Positions 26,247-35,742 are shown, numbered from the stretch's first letter. The stretch: DNA of 64,000 nucleotides from JBBRQP01 sp038226175 (GCA_038226175.1 JBBRQP010000008.1:4885-68884); one strand, 5' to 3'. The notes: a model not told the origin generated them from the sequence alone. Numbers and translations: made by a program.

Positions 26247-27359
26247 ATGCCCATCGTCTCTTCCCATCAGCCCAATGCCATACCCGATAAAAAGCCTGTT
26301 GCACAACGGGTCAAATCTGCTGCGGGGTCAGACCAACTTTTGCAGGGCGAACAGACAGCTCAGGATAATCAAGAAGAATCCCTGCGGCCTCAGAGTCTCA
26401 GTGCTTATGTGGGTCAGCGCGAACTCAAAGAAGTCCTAGCCGTTGCGATTGCTGCAGCAAAATCCCGTCATGAACCCCTAGATCACCTTTTATTTTATGG
26501 GCCTCCCGGACTAGGTAAAACGACGATTAGCCAACTATTAGCCCAGGAAATGGGGGTCAAATTTTATATTACTAGTGCGCCAGCCTTAGAGAGTCCTAAA
26601 GACATCGCAGGTCTATTGATGAAATTAGAAGCAGGCGATATTTTATTTATTGACGAGATTCATCGGCTGGTACGTGTGACAGAAGAAAAATTGTACTCAG
26701 CAATGGAAGATTTTCGGTTAGATATCATCACAGGTAAAGGGCAAGCCGCCCGGATCATTCGCTTACCTTTGCCAAGATTTACCTTAATTGGTGCTACCAC
26801 CCGTTTTGGAGCCTTGTCTTCTCCCCTGCGAGATCGCTTTGGTTTGGTGCATCGGTTACGCTTTTATAACCAAGAAGACTTAGTGAGCATTGTATTACGA
26901 ACTGCCCATATTTTGCAGGTGCCGATTGAATTAGAAGGTGCCCAAGAGATTGCGCGTCGTGCCCGAGGGACACCCCGTATTGTCAATCGTTTATTGCGTC
27001 GGGTGCGTGATTTTGCTCAGGTACGCGGTGATGGCATTGTCTCGCTAGAGATTGCTCGCACAGCCCTAGAACTATTTGAGGTTGACCCGATGGGACTCGA
27101 CTGGACAGACCGTAAACTATTACAAATCATGATTGAAAATTATCGGGGCGGGCCAGTAGGACTCGATACTCTCGCCGCTGCCACAGGGGAAGACCGCCAG
27201 ACCATTGAAGATGTCTATGAACCCTATCTCATGCAGATTGATTATTTGCAGCGAACAGCCCGAGGACGCATGGCAACACCGCGTGCCTACGCCCACTTAG
27301 GCTACAAGCCAGATCATCGTGAAGAACAACAGCAACTCCCTTTGACAGAGGAGGTTTGA
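26247..27359 (+). CDS. ruvB: Holliday junction branch migration helicase RuvB
   Basis: This 370-residue AAA+ ATPase has PQSLSAYVGQRELKEVLAVA, Walker A GPPGLGKTT (about 85-93) and Walker B ILFIDEIHRL. LIGATTRFGALSSPLRDRFG contains sensor 1 and the arginine finger region. The C-terminal winged helix reads GGPVGLDTLAAATGEDRQTI then EDVYEPYLMQIDYLQRTARG. RuvB hexamers drive branch migration on RuvA-bound Holliday junctions. The N-terminal 45 residues are an extra polar extension, as in several cyanobacterial RuvB proteins. The NurA-domain gene follows after 3 bp, making a DNA repair pair. Confidence 0.96.
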   Translation: MPIVSSHQPNAIPDKKPVAQRVKSAAGSDQLLQGEQTAQDNQEESLRPQSLSAYVGQRELKEVLAVAIAAAKSRHEPLDHLLFYGPPGLGKTTISQLLAQEMGVKFYITSAPALESPKDIAGLLMKLEAGDILFIDEIHRLVRVTEEKLYSAMEDFRLDIITGKGQAARIIRLPLPRFTLIGATTRFGALSSPLRDRFGLVHRLRFYNQEDLVSIVLRTAHILQVPIELEGAQEIARRARGTPRIVNRLLRRVRDFAQVRGDGIVSLEIARTALELFEVDPMGLDWTDRKLLQIMIENYRGGPVGLDTLAAATGEDRQTIEDVYEPYLMQIDYLQRTARGRMATPRAYAHLGYKPDHREEQQQLPLTEEV

Positions 27360-27362
27360 ATC

Positions 27363-28553
27363 ATGTTAGATTTTCTCAAACTTAATCAACAGATGAAGGG
27401 TGTCGGTACTCAGTTACAGACCGAAAGTAAAGCCATGCAAAATAAACTCCTGCGTGCCCAAAAACTGTTGCAGGAGCTGGCCAATAACCAAGCGCAGGTG
27501 ATGGAAAATTTGGCGGTACAGCGCGACCAAGTTTCTTTTTTGATTGGCGAACCAGCCGAACCTTTACAAGTTGGTGGGATTTGGGGTAGACCCGTGTCCA
27601 CCATTGCCGCCCGACACCGAGTTCTGGCGACCGACGGTTCACAAATCAAGCCCAGTCACCATGAAATTGCCTACTGTTTTTTGATCAATGTCGGGCGGGT
27701 ATGTCTACATTACGGCACTGGACAACGGGCAAAACTTGATAGTATCCCAGAAATTTTCTACAAAGAAGAAGACCTCTATGGCCCCCAACATCTAGGGCTC
27801 AATATTGAAGAATGGCTCGCTGTACAGCGTTCCCGAGCTGAGATCGAAGTCCTCGCTGAGCTAGCACAGCAGCCCTCTGATTTACCCACAGTTGCGCTCG
27901 TTGATGGTTCGCTAGTCTACTGGCACTTAGAACAAATTCCCCAACTCTACCAACCCGAAGTTCTCGATCCTTTGCTCAATAGTTGGGAACAGATGCGGCT
28001 TAAGCGCGTTCCTATCGCAGGCTACATTAGTGCTTCGCGCGCCAGTGAAACAGTCAATTTATTGCGATTACAAGCCTGTCCTTACAGCCCAGCTGATTGT
28101 GAAAGTCATTGTCCGGGGCTAAAACCCCGCGCCACCCCTTGTGGGCAAGGACTCAGTCCACTCACCGATACGCGCCTGTGGGAAACCTTGCTCAAACCCG
28201 GTGAGCGCAGCCCACTTTGGCGCAGTACTTCACGGATTTTGGACTTGTATGGCGTACACAAAATTTACTTTTGCTACCTACATGTCGGCACAGAAATTGC
28301 GCGCATTGATTTTCCGGCGTGGGTTGCAGATGATCTTGAGCTGCGCGAACGGGTCTTAGGCTGCTGCTTGAGCCAAGTCCAAAAAGGTCATGGTTATCCA
28401 GTTGCCTTAGCCGAAGCACACAATCAAGCTGTGGTACGTTCGGCCGACCGGGCTCAATTTTTTAGCATCCTCGAGCAGCAAATGACGAAAGCTGGACTCA
28501 GTGACGTGCGTGTTTCCCACAAAGAAGCCCGTAAACGGGGTTCTATCGCCTGA
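27363..28553 (+). CDS. NurA-domain DNA repair nuclease
   Basis: This 396-residue protein has an N-terminal coiled coil (QLQTESKAMQNKLLRAQKLL) and then NurA motifs. These are RHRVLATDGSQIKPSHHEI (first acidic metal ligand) and VALVDGSLVYWHLEQIPQLY (second). The C-terminal part reads RSPLWRSTSRILDLYG, CYLHVGTEIARIDFPAWVA and VALAEAHNQAVVR. NurA in archaea is a 5'-3' nuclease acting with HerA in end resection. In cyanobacteria it occurs without Mre11/Rad50. It is 3 bp from ruvB, so cotranscription with a recombination helicase fits a repair role. A four-cysteine patch (CPYSPADCESHCPGLKPRAT, then PC) may bind zinc (inference). Confidence 0.85.
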   Translation: MLDFLKLNQQMKGVGTQLQTESKAMQNKLLRAQKLLQELANNQAQVMENLAVQRDQVSFLIGEPAEPLQVGGIWGRPVSTIAARHRVLATDGSQIKPSHHEIAYCFLINVGRVCLHYGTGQRAKLDSIPEIFYKEEDLYGPQHLGLNIEEWLAVQRSRAEIEVLAELAQQPSDLPTVALVDGSLVYWHLEQIPQLYQPEVLDPLLNSWEQMRLKRVPIAGYISASRASETVNLLRLQACPYSPADCESHCPGLKPRATPCGQGLSPLTDTRLWETLLKPGERSPLWRSTSRILDLYGVHKIYFCYLHVGTEIARIDFPAWVADDLELRERVLGCCLSQVQKGHGYPVALAEAHNQAVVRSADRAQFFSILEQQMTKAGLSDVRVSHKEARKRGSIA

Positions 28554-28686
28554 TATCTGCCCCCAAAATAACCCATAACCTAGAGTATCTCTGAGTTGAC
28601 TCATGTTAATATAACTCCCAAGACCGATAATCTGGTGTAACGCCAATTGGTCTTGGTTAATGGCTGGCAAAGAACCCTAATCCGGT

Positions 28687-28715
28687 TTTACAAGCCTTCC
28701 CTCTTAACCTATACT
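28687..28715 (+). promoter_or_regulatory. Sigma-70-type promoter for the SLH porin gene
   Basis: TTTACA (28687-28692) and TATACT (28710-28715) are separated by exactly 17 bp and lie 79 bp before the porin ATG. Both hexamers differ from the consensus by one base each. A strong housekeeping promoter fits a highly expressed major porin. The upstream gap (28554-28686) holds no gene I can support. Confidence 0.55.
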
Positions 28716-28793
28716 TAACCTGAAGACGGTATTATCGGTCACAGGTATGCCGTTTTACTGGTGCGTTTACTGTCTTGTCGAGGAGTGTGTGGA

Positions 28794-30560
28794 ATGCGTA
28801 TTAATTCAAATCAATGGTCTCTAGCAGTAGCTGCAACCATGGCGGCTTTACTGGCAAGTTATGTACCTGTAGCAGCAATGCCCGACACCTCGGTGCGTAG
28901 CTTGACCGAAGACCCGACTGTTTCTCAAGTGAGTTCGGTATCTGAACTGACGGATGTTGACCCTAATCAATGGGCGTTCCAAGCTCTTAAATCTTTAGTT
29001 GAACGGTACGGTTGTATCGAAGGTTATCCTTCACGCAAATTTTTGGGCAATCAAGCGCTGACCCGCTATGAATTTGCCGCTGGACTCAATGCTTGCTTAG
29101 ACAAAGTGAATGAACTGATTGCTGCAGGCACCCTTGATTTGGTTAGCAAAGATGATCTCGCTGCCCTCCAACGCCTCCAAGACGAACAAAAAGCTTTAGC
29201 TAATGGCTTGGCTAGTGACATCGATGCCCTCGAAGCTAAAACCCGCGAACTTGAGGCCAATCTTTTTTCGCGTACGGCTAAGCTTGATGGCGAAGAAATT
29301 ATGACCGTAGCGGGTGCAGGTGCTCCCGGTAACATCCAAACTACCAACGCCGCACCAACTAGCGCCAACTTGATTCCCGGCGATTCTCAAAACGTAATAT
29401 TTGGTACCCGTACCCGCTTAAATATCCGTTCCCGCAATATCGCGGTAAGAGGTGACCAATTACGGATTCGCTTTACAGCTTTTACGGGAGATGGTCAGTT
29501 TTACGGTAGCAGTGGTTTTAGCCGGGTTGGTCGTTATGACACCCTACAGCCTGGTGCCCCCATCAATGGTAATGCTGTACCAACTTTTGATAAGGTCTAC
29601 TACGAAGTTCCTCTTGGTCGTGATTTGCGCTTCACCATCGGTCCTCGCGTTGAGAATGTAGACATTTTGGGAACTAACCTCAACACCGCTAGTGAAGCAC
29701 GTAACTTCTCGATGCGAGTTTTCCGTCGTAGCTTGCCTATCTCTCTAACCAATACTTCGCTACCTGGTGCAGCTATTGTCTGGAACCTTGGGTCTGCTTT
29801 TGTCCTACGCGGTTATTATGGTGCTTCGGCAGGCGGTCGCTCCTTTGGTAACGGTAGCGGTGGCGTAACTGGTCCGGGTCAAGTTGCGGGAGAATTTGGC
29901 TTCAAGCCTGATAGTCGTTTTGATCTCGGTGTTGGTTTTTATCACACCACTTGTGATGCTGTAAACACAGCGACGGGTGATGTGGGCGAAGCTCCAAGTA
30001 CCCAAAACCGGATCTTCTGTGATGCCAGCGTCGGCGGCTCTACACGCTATCCATTCACTGGTACGCCAGGTACCTTTAGTAATGTCGTTCACGATACTTG
30101 GAATGCTCACCTGGATTGGGATCTTTTCCCAAGCGTTTCTGTTTTCGGGCGTTACTCCTTCGGTACAGCTACTCTCAATGATGGCATCAGCAGTGCTGAT
30201 ACAGTCTCAGCTTCCATCAACTACTCAGAGTGGATGGCTGGTTTGACCTTTAAGGATATTTTTGGTCAAGTGGGTAATGCTATTGGCATTGGGGTTGTCC
30301 AACCGGGTAATATCTATAGCAATACTGCCTTTAGTGCTGTTACTACCACAGCCCCTACGGTAGCGTTCGGTTCTACTACTTTCCCGGCAGGTACGACCAT
30401 ACCTAACGCAACGGAGTACGACTACGGGATTTACTACCGGATCGCCCTTGGCCCTCGCGTTACTTTGACCCCAGAATTTTATCTGATCACCAATCCTGGT
30501 TCGATCAGTGCGAATCCTACCGTTTCTATTGGTTCTTTGAAGGCAGTATTCAATTTCTAA
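28794..30560 (+). CDS. SLH-domain OprB-type outer-membrane porin (cyanobacterial iron uptake porin family)
   Basis: I start at ATG 28794, with GAGGAG upstream, rather than at the earlier GTG 28761. The 588-residue product has a signal peptide (MRINSNQWSLAVAATMAALL, cleaved near VAAMP). An S-layer homology domain follows (SELTDVDPNQWAFQALKSLV, then GCIEGYPSRKFLGNQALTRY), then a coiled-coil spacer (DLAALQRLQDEQKALANGLA) and a long beta-barrel ending in VFNF. The SLH domain binds pyruvylated secondary cell-wall polymer on peptidoglycan while the barrel sits in the outer membrane. Such porins are the dominant permeability channels of cyanobacteria, and some pass inorganic iron. A terminator follows directly. 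Confidence 0.93.
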   Translation: MRINSNQWSLAVAATMAALLASYVPVAAMPDTSVRSLTEDPTVSQVSSVSELTDVDPNQWAFQALKSLVERYGCIEGYPSRKFLGNQALTRYEFAAGLNACLDKVNELIAAGTLDLVSKDDLAALQRLQDEQKALANGLASDIDALEAKTRELEANLFSRTAKLDGEEIMTVAGAGAPGNIQTTNAAPTSANLIPGDSQNVIFGTRTRLNIRSRNIAVRGDQLRIRFTAFTGDGQFYGSSGFSRVGRYDTLQPGAPINGNAVPTFDKVYYEVPLGRDLRFTIGPRVENVDILGTNLNTASEARNFSMRVFRRSLPISLTNTSLPGAAIVWNLGSAFVLRGYYGASAGGRSFGNGSGGVTGPGQVAGEFGFKPDSRFDLGVGFYHTTCDAVNTATGDVGEAPSTQNRIFCDASVGGSTRYPFTGTPGTFSNVVHDTWNAHLDWDLFPSVSVFGRYSFGTATLNDGISSADTVSASINYSEWMAGLTFKDIFGQVGNAIGIGVVQPGNIYSNTAFSAVTTTAPTVAFGSTTFPAGTTIPNATEYDYGIYYRIALGPRVTLTPEFYLITNPGSISANPTVSIGSLKAVFNF

Positions 30561-30577
30561 GAACAGTTGAATACCCA

Positions 30578-30614
30578 AAAAAAGCCTGTCTACACTTGTT
30601 GGACAGGCTTTTTT
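30578..30614 (+). terminator. Rho-independent terminator after the porin gene
   Basis: A strong inverted repeat, AAGCCTGTC (30582-30590) with GGACAGGCTT (30601-30610) and a 10-nt loop, is followed by a T-run. It lies 18 bp after the porin stop and separates the porin from the fba transcript. The A-run in front makes it potentially bidirectional. Confidence 0.85.
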
Positions 30615-30708
30615 AATTGGTGTAACCCGACACGCTGTTATTACCCCAAAATCGCCTAAGATTATAAGGTCTTAAGCATTCTGGGCATACCAATTAGGAG
30701 GATTTCTC

Positions 30709-31782
30709 GTGGCACTCGTACCTCTTCGCATACTGTTAGATCATGCTGCCGAACATAACTACGGTGTTCCGGCCTTCAACGTCAATAATCTTGAACAAAT
30801 CCGCGCCATCATGGATGCCGCCCTCGAAGTCGATAGCCCGGTTATCCTCCAAGCCTCACGTGGCGCCCGCAAATACGCCGGGGAAGCCTTCTTGCGCCAT
30901 ATGATCATCGCCGCTGCCGAAGAATATCCCACTATCCCAATGGTCTTACACCAAGATCATGGCAACGGCCCAGCTACCTGCTACACCGCTATGCAAAATG
31001 GCTTTACCAGTGTCATGATGGATGGCTCCCTTGAAGAAGATGCCAAAACCCCCGCTACCTATGAGTACAACGTAGCAGTGACAGCCAAGGTCGTCGAAGT
31101 AGCCCATGCCATCGGCGTTAGTGTCGAAGGTGAACTAGGCTGCTTAGGTTCACTCGAAACCGGAACTGGTGAAGCCGAAGATGGTCACGGCGCGGAAGGT
31201 GTGCTTTCCCATGACCAGTTGCTAACTGACCCGATTCAAGCCAAAGATTTTGTCGAAAAAACAGGTGTAGATGCCTTAGCAATTGCAATTGGTACGAGCC
31301 ACGGTGCCTACAAATTTACCCGTAAACCCGACGGTGCCATCTTAGCTATTGACCGCATCCGCGCTATCCACGAAGCCTGCCCCAACACCCACTTAGTGAT
31401 GCATGGTTCTTCTTCGGTTCCCCAAGAGCTTCTCGATATCATCAATGAGTTTGGTGGTGATATGCCCCAAACCTATGGTGTACCTGTCTCCGAAATCCAA
31501 GAAGGCATCAAACTTGGCGTACGCAAGATTAACATTGATACCGATACCCGTTTGGCTTGGAGTGGTGCGATGCGTAAGGCTATGACCCAAGACCGCCGTG
31601 AATTTGACCCCCGCAAATTCTTGATTCCTGCCACCAAAGCCATGTCTAAAGTGGTGCGTGACCGCTTAGTCGAATTTGGTACCGCTGGGAATGCCAGCAA
31701 AATCACCACGGTTACTTTAGCGCAAATGGCTAAAGCCTACATTGACATGGCAAAAGTAGCCAAACAACCCGTCAGCGTCTAA
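30709..31782 (+). CDS. fba: Class II fructose-bisphosphate aldolase (Calvin cycle subtype)
   Basis: This 357-residue protein starts at GTG 30709 with AGGAGG 7 bp upstream. It has YGVPAFNVNNLEQIRAIMDA, ILQASRGARKYAGEAFL, MVLHQDHGNGPATC (catalytic Asp and zinc His) and FTSVMMDGSL. GVSVEGELGCLGSLETG, ALAIAIGTSHGAYKF, LVMHGSSSVP and KINIDTDTRLA follow. It carries out aldol condensation of triose phosphates for fructose-1,6-bisphosphate and, in cyanobacteria, sedoheptulose-1,7-bisphosphate, in both Calvin cycle and gluconeogenesis. It is a monocistronic unit flanked by terminators. Confidence 0.95.
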   Translation: MALVPLRILLDHAAEHNYGVPAFNVNNLEQIRAIMDAALEVDSPVILQASRGARKYAGEAFLRHMIIAAAEEYPTIPMVLHQDHGNGPATCYTAMQNGFTSVMMDGSLEEDAKTPATYEYNVAVTAKVVEVAHAIGVSVEGELGCLGSLETGTGEAEDGHGAEGVLSHDQLLTDPIQAKDFVEKTGVDALAIAIGTSHGAYKFTRKPDGAILAIDRIRAIHEACPNTHLVMHGSSSVPQELLDIINEFGGDMPQTYGVPVSEIQEGIKLGVRKINIDTDTRLAWSGAMRKAMTQDRREFDPRKFLIPATKAMSKVVRDRLVEFGTAGNASKITTVTLAQMAKAYIDMAKVAKQPVSV

Positions 31783-31801
31783 ATCGACCGCTGCCTGACA
31801 C

Positions 31802-31827
31802 AAAAGCTCCTCTTTGGGGGAGCTTTT
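31802..31827 (+). terminator. Terminator hairpin after fba
   Basis: AAAAGCTCC and GGGAGCTTTT form a stem of about 9-10 bp with a short loop, 20 bp after the fba stop. The 3' arm ends in TTTT. It likely ends the fba transcript before rsmA. Confidence 0.75.
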
Positions 31828-31878
31828 ACAGTTTGGTCTTGTCCTCAGTCATAATAGAGAACACCTTTAGTCCTGCCC

Positions 31879-32691
31879 ATGAGTCTCAATCTACCTAAAA
31901 AACGTTATGCCCAATATTGGCTTAAAGACCAGCAAGTCTTGGCACAAATTGTCGGAGCAGCACAGCTACAAGCCCATGAGAGCGTACTAGAAATTGGGCC
32001 GGGAACTGGTAATTTAACCGAACTATTACTGCGCCAAGCTAAACAGGTCGAGGCCATTGAAATTGACACAACACTAGCTGACAAGTTAGCTAAACGCTTT
32101 GCAGGACGACCCTTTGAAGTTCAGTTTGCCGATGTTTTGACCCAACCCTTGCCCACGAGCTGTTCTGTGGTGGTTGCCAATATTCCGTACTACATCACCG
32201 GACCAATATTAGATAAGTTACTCGGTTCACCCGCTCAGCCTGTCCATCAATTCCGGCGGATTGTGCTACTGGTACAGCGCGAAATCGGTGAACGCCTAAC
32301 CGCATTACCTAGTACACCTGCCTATAATTCTCTGTCAGTGGTGATGCAATATCTCGCTGAAATCGAATTAGTGAGTATCGTTGGTGCCAATGCTTTTTAT
32401 CCGCGTCCCAAGGTAGACTCAGCCATTATTGCTCTCACACCACGCGCCTTTGTGCCCACCGTAGAACAGCCTAAACAGTTTGAACGCTTAGTTAAGTTGG
32501 GCTTTAGTATGCGTCGCAAGATGCTCAAAAATAATCTCAAACCCCTGCGTGAGACCGAATATATTGAGACCTTGTTAACCGAACTCGGGGAGCGTCCTGA
32601 TAGTCGCGCAGAAATGCTATCGGTTGCCCAATGGGTCAATCTCGTCAATCGCTGGCAACCGACTAGCGACCCAAGTCCAGCAGGTCATTGA
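31879..32691 (+). CDS. rsmA: 16S rRNA (adenine1518-N6/adenine1519-N6)-dimethyltransferase RsmA
   Basis: This 270-residue protein begins KKRYAQYWLKDQQVLAQIV. The SAM-binding motif is VLEIGPGTGNLTELLL, and VEAIEIDTTLADKLA and VVANIPYYITGPILDKLL follow (the last holds the catalytic NIPY). Family-typical ends are LSVVMQYLAEIELV, FYPRPKVDSAIIALTP and GFSMRRKMLKNNLKPL. RsmA methylates the two adjacent adenines of helix 45 late in small-subunit assembly. Its 3' end overlaps the convergent plsC-like gene by 29 bp. Confidence 0.95.
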   Translation: MSLNLPKKRYAQYWLKDQQVLAQIVGAAQLQAHESVLEIGPGTGNLTELLLRQAKQVEAIEIDTTLADKLAKRFAGRPFEVQFADVLTQPLPTSCSVVVANIPYYITGPILDKLLGSPAQPVHQFRRIVLLVQREIGERLTALPSTPAYNSLSVVMQYLAEIELVSIVGANAFYPRPKVDSAIIALTPRAFVPTVEQPKQFERLVKLGFSMRRKMLKNNLKPLRETEYIETLLTELGERPDSRAEMLSVAQWVNLVNRWQPTSDPSPAGH

Positions 32692-33298
32692 TTGCTCGGG
32701 CACAGTGTTGGCTCACTTGATTAAGTTCTTCGCGGTGGCTTGATTGGGGCGGCGCAATCGGTTGACCAAAGCGCACGGTAACGGGGGCAAATTTAGGAAA
32801 TTTTGCGCCTTTAGGTAAGATGTCGCCACTACCCCAGACACTGACGGGCAGCAGAGGGACATTGGCTTTGGAGGCTAGTAAGACCGCTCCTGGTTGGGCT
32901 TCGGTAATATGCCCATCGAGGGTGCGGGTTCCTTGAATAAATAAGCCCACCGCCCAGCCCGCTTCGAGGGCCTCGAGTGCCGAACGCAACGCTGCTCGGT
33001 CAGCAGCACCCCGTTTGACCGGAAATGCGCCATACCAACGGATAACCTCACCTAAAACTGGAACCGTAAACAGTTCTTCTTTAGCCATAAATGCCGTAGG
33101 CCGACCCAGACAATTGGCGATAATCGGCGGATCAAGATTACTGGCATGGCTGGCGACGGCAATAAAAGGCTGGTCTTGAGGAATAAGTTCTTGACCATAA
33201 ATACGCAACCGAAAGCAGCCATGCAGCGTTGGGCTGACCAACAGCCACTTAATCACATGGTAAGAAATCAGGTTACGCTGGGCTTCAGGAAAAGACAT
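32663..33298 (-). CDS. plsC: 1-acyl-sn-glycerol-3-phosphate acyltransferase (PlsC family)
   Basis: This 211-residue protein has the catalytic HX4D motif in AVASHASNLDPPIIANCLG. Further motifs are MAKEELFTVPVLGEVIRWYG, FPVKRG, VGLFIQGTRTLDG and LLPVSVWGSGDILPKG, matching the four PlsC blocks. It acylates lysophosphatidic acid to phosphatidic acid, the precursor of all membrane glycerolipids. The N-terminal amphipathic stretch would attach it to the membrane. It converges with rsmA (29-bp overlap) and diverges from the glycosyltransferase with only 16 bp between starts. Confidence 0.9.
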   Translation of the reverse strand: MSFPEAQRNLISYHVIKWLLVSPTLHGCFRLRIYGQELIPQDQPFIAVASHASNLDPPIIANCLGRPTAFMAKEELFTVPVLGEVIRWYGAFPVKRGAADRAALRSALEALEAGWAVGLFIQGTRTLDGHITEAQPGAVLLASKANVPLLPVSVWGSGDILPKGAKFPKFAPVTVRFGQPIAPPQSSHREELNQVSQHCARAINDLLDLGR

Positions 33299-33314
33299 AC
33301 CGAGTTGATGAGAC

Positions 33315-34607
33315 GTGCTAATCGCCTCTGTTGATTTTACAACCTGGCCTACCGGGAACCGCCGTTTACGTAGTGGTTTGCTGCTTTTGGGCTGGTGGTT
33401 GGGGCTATATGGCTTAGATCAAGTGCCCTTAGCGGTCACTTGGGGGTTTACGGCAATTTTTGTGGCTTATATCCTGCGGGTAATCTCGGCTCAACCTGAT
33501 CCTATCCCAGTACCTCTACCGCTCAATGCCGATTTACCGACCCTTTCGATCCTAGTCCCCTGTCGTAACGAAGCTCTCGTCGTCGCGAATTTGGTCAAAA
33601 ATTTACAGCAACTCACCTATCCACCAGAACGTTTAGAACTTTGGGTTGCTGATGACCGCAGCAGTGATGGCACGGGAGAAATCTTAAGCCATCTTCAGAA
33701 GCACTATCCTTTTTTGCATAGTTATTCGCGTCCTCTTGAGGCCAAGGCGGGTAAATCAGCGGTGTTAAATGAACTGCTCGCCCGTGCTTCTGGTGAGATG
33801 ATTGCCGTATTTGATGCTGACGCTCAGGTTGACCCAGATTTTTTATTGCGGACTTTGGCCTATTTCCGTGACCCTCATGTCGGAGCATTACAGGTGCGTC
33901 GGGTGGTGGTCAATCGGGAGACTAATTTTTTGACGCGCGGTCAGGCGGTTGAGATGGCCTTAGATGCCTATTATCAGCAACAACGTATCCAAATTGGCGG
34001 AACTGGGGAACTGCGCGGCAACGGACAAGTTTTGCGGCGGGATGCTCTGATCCAGTGTGGGGGATGGAATGAGGAGACGATTACCGATGATCTGGATCTA
34101 ACCTTGCGTTTACATCTCAACCAATGGCAAATTGCTTTTGCGCCCTATGCCCCAGTCTACGAAGAGGGCGTGACCACGATTACCGCACTCTGGCGACAAC
34201 GACAACGCTGGGCGGAGGGTGGTTTTCAGCGGTATCTCGACTATGGTTCTTTATTACTCGCCAATCGCTTAGGTACGGCTAAGTCTTGGGATCAAGCTAT
34301 CTTTTTTTTCGTAAGCCAATATCTGGTGCCTTTGGGTCTATTGCCCGATTTATATTGGAGCCTTACTTTAGGTCAGTTTCCCCGTCTTGGCCTAATACTT
34401 AATGCCGTAACCTTAACAGCGGCTTGGGGGTTGGTGGTGGGTCAACAGCGTTATCAGAAAGCATCACTTAAACTAGCTCTCTGGTCGATGGGCTTGGGCA
34501 GTCTTTATTTATTACATTGGCTACCTGTGATGATCTACACTCTGTTGCGCATGGCTCTGTTACCCAAAAAACTAACTTGGGTCAAAACAGCCCGGGTTGT
34601 CAATTAA
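33315..34607 (+). CDS. Membrane glycosyltransferase, family GT2 (processive type)
   Basis: This 430-residue protein starts at GTG 33315. Two N-terminal transmembrane segments precede the GT-A domain, which has LSILVPCRNEALVV, WVADDRSSDGTGEIL, FDADAQVDPDFLL, TDDLDLTLRL and the QRQRWAEGGFQRY (Q/RxxRW) motif. Together these are the D, D, D, QxxRW set of processive glycosyltransferases. Three or more C-terminal transmembrane segments follow. It uses UDP- or GDP-sugars to make a polysaccharide or glycolipid at the plasma membrane. Related cyanobacterial proteins include CruG-type carotenoid glycosyltransferases, so the acceptor is uncertain. Confidence 0.85.
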   Translation: MLIASVDFTTWPTGNRRLRSGLLLLGWWLGLYGLDQVPLAVTWGFTAIFVAYILRVISAQPDPIPVPLPLNADLPTLSILVPCRNEALVVANLVKNLQQLTYPPERLELWVADDRSSDGTGEILSHLQKHYPFLHSYSRPLEAKAGKSAVLNELLARASGEMIAVFDADAQVDPDFLLRTLAYFRDPHVGALQVRRVVVNRETNFLTRGQAVEMALDAYYQQQRIQIGGTGELRGNGQVLRRDALIQCGGWNEETITDDLDLTLRLHLNQWQIAFAPYAPVYEEGVTTITALWRQRQRWAEGGFQRYLDYGSLLLANRLGTAKSWDQAIFFFVSQYLVPLGLLPDLYWSLTLGQFPRLGLILNAVTLTAAWGLVVGQQRYQKASLKLALWSMGLGSLYLLHWLPVMIYTLLRMALLPKKLTWVKTARVVN

Positions 34608-34786
34608 GCGGTGGTTTTCACAGGTTGGCAAGAGTACTTCCGCTTGAGCTGGTCGGTTAGTCGTGGGGATATAGCTGCGCAGCACAGCATAATGCAGATT
34701 TCTAGGCCGACCTTCGTATAAGAGATACAAAGCGCGATTGGGTGGAGCGTGATTAATAGCGCGTAGCTTTCTGACCGGGGCAGCGG

Positions 34787-35635
34787 CTATTCAGGAGGAT
34801 TGAGAGCTTTCTGGACTTGCTCGACGGTCAGACCCAGGATTTGACTGATCTCGTCTACCGAGAATCCCCGTACTGTCAAAGCAGGAATAGTTTTGAGCTT
34901 GCCACGAAGCTCACCCTGCTCGATCCCACGCTCAATCCCGCGTTCCAGCGTGGCTTTTTCCCATTCCAGATAAGCTTGGCTCAACTGCACCGCCATTTCT
35001 ACATCCTCCGCCTCTTGACTCTGTTGTAACCTAATTTGCCAGTTTGTGATGAGTTGCAGGATCTCCTGCCGCTCTACCCGTTCCTCTGGCAAGGCTAGCA
35101 CTTCCTCTATGGCTCGCTGCTGCACTTTCCCTTTGCCCAAAATCCTAAGCCACAGGGTTTCTGGCATCACGGGCAAGTGGTGAACCGCAACCAGAACGCT
35201 ACGCAATCCTCTGGGTAAGAAGTAGACCCCCTGCGGCCAGTCAGGATCTGGAGCACCTCCCAAGGATTCAATGAGTGCTCGTGAGAGGGTCGGAGAGATT
35301 ATCCACACCCAGGGCAAACTATCTTCGGTGATGCTGGTGCGTTTGCGGTTAGCTTTACGCTGTTGCATCCCTTCGTAAATAGCCAAGCGCATTAAGCAAA
35401 TACGGATATCCTCAGCGGTCGGGGGATTGCGGTACGGCTCAATGATGCAGGGAGTTTGAGCGATGCGACCCAGAAGTCCTAGAGACACGAGGTTGGTAGC
35501 TAGTTGAGGCGTAAAAAGAAGATCAATCGCCCTGACCTCGCTACTAACGGCAACATCTATATCCGTGGTGCCAAAAGGATCGAGCAGTCCAGCCAGCAAT
35601 TCTTTAGCGAAGCGATCATGTTTGGTGCGGGTCAT
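34787..35635 (-). CDS. Rpn-like PD-(D/E)XK nuclease / DUF4351-type protein
   Basis: This 282-residue protein has LFTPQLATNLVSLGLLGRI, CLMRLAIYEGMQQRKANRKR and LPWVWIISPTLSRALIESLG. A C-terminal segment rich in charged residues contains ERGIERGIEQGELRGKL, followed by the helix-turn-helix-like VDEISQILGLTVEQVQKAL. The latter two features are the usual tail of cyanobacterial Rpn/PDDEXK proteins, often in genomic islands. Function in cyanobacteria is unknown. Rpn proteins in enterobacteria are nucleases promoting RecA-independent recombination. A second copy of its last 37 bp lies upstream at 35743-35779. It borders the restriction-modification island. Confidence 0.65.
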   Translation of the reverse strand: MTRTKHDRFAKELLAGLLDPFGTTDIDVAVSSEVRAIDLLFTPQLATNLVSLGLLGRIAQTPCIIEPYRNPPTAEDIRICLMRLAIYEGMQQRKANRKRTSITEDSLPWVWIISPTLSRALIESLGGAPDPDWPQGVYFLPRGLRSVLVAVHHLPVMPETLWLRILGKGKVQQRAIEEVLALPEERVERQEILQLITNWQIRLQQSQEAEDVEMAVQLSQAYLEWEKATLERGIERGIEQGELRGKLKTIPALTVRGFSVDEISQILGLTVEQVQKALNPPE

Positions 35636-35742
35636 GGAGCGATCTTATCTTGCCTAGGTAGCGGCTGAGTTCCCGGCGAAATAGCAGGAAATCATGGATG
35701 GAGCAAGCGATGGGCTAGTTTGTGGAGGGTATTCGGATTAGG

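Noticed and set aside
34572..34730. Minus-strand open frame of 52 codons from TTG, reading LYLLYEGRPRNLHYAVLRSY and further protein-like residues
   Set aside because: It has no ATG or ribosome binding site, overlaps the end of the glycosyltransferase gene on the other strand, and I recognise no family. The gap 34608-34786 otherwise holds nothing I can support.
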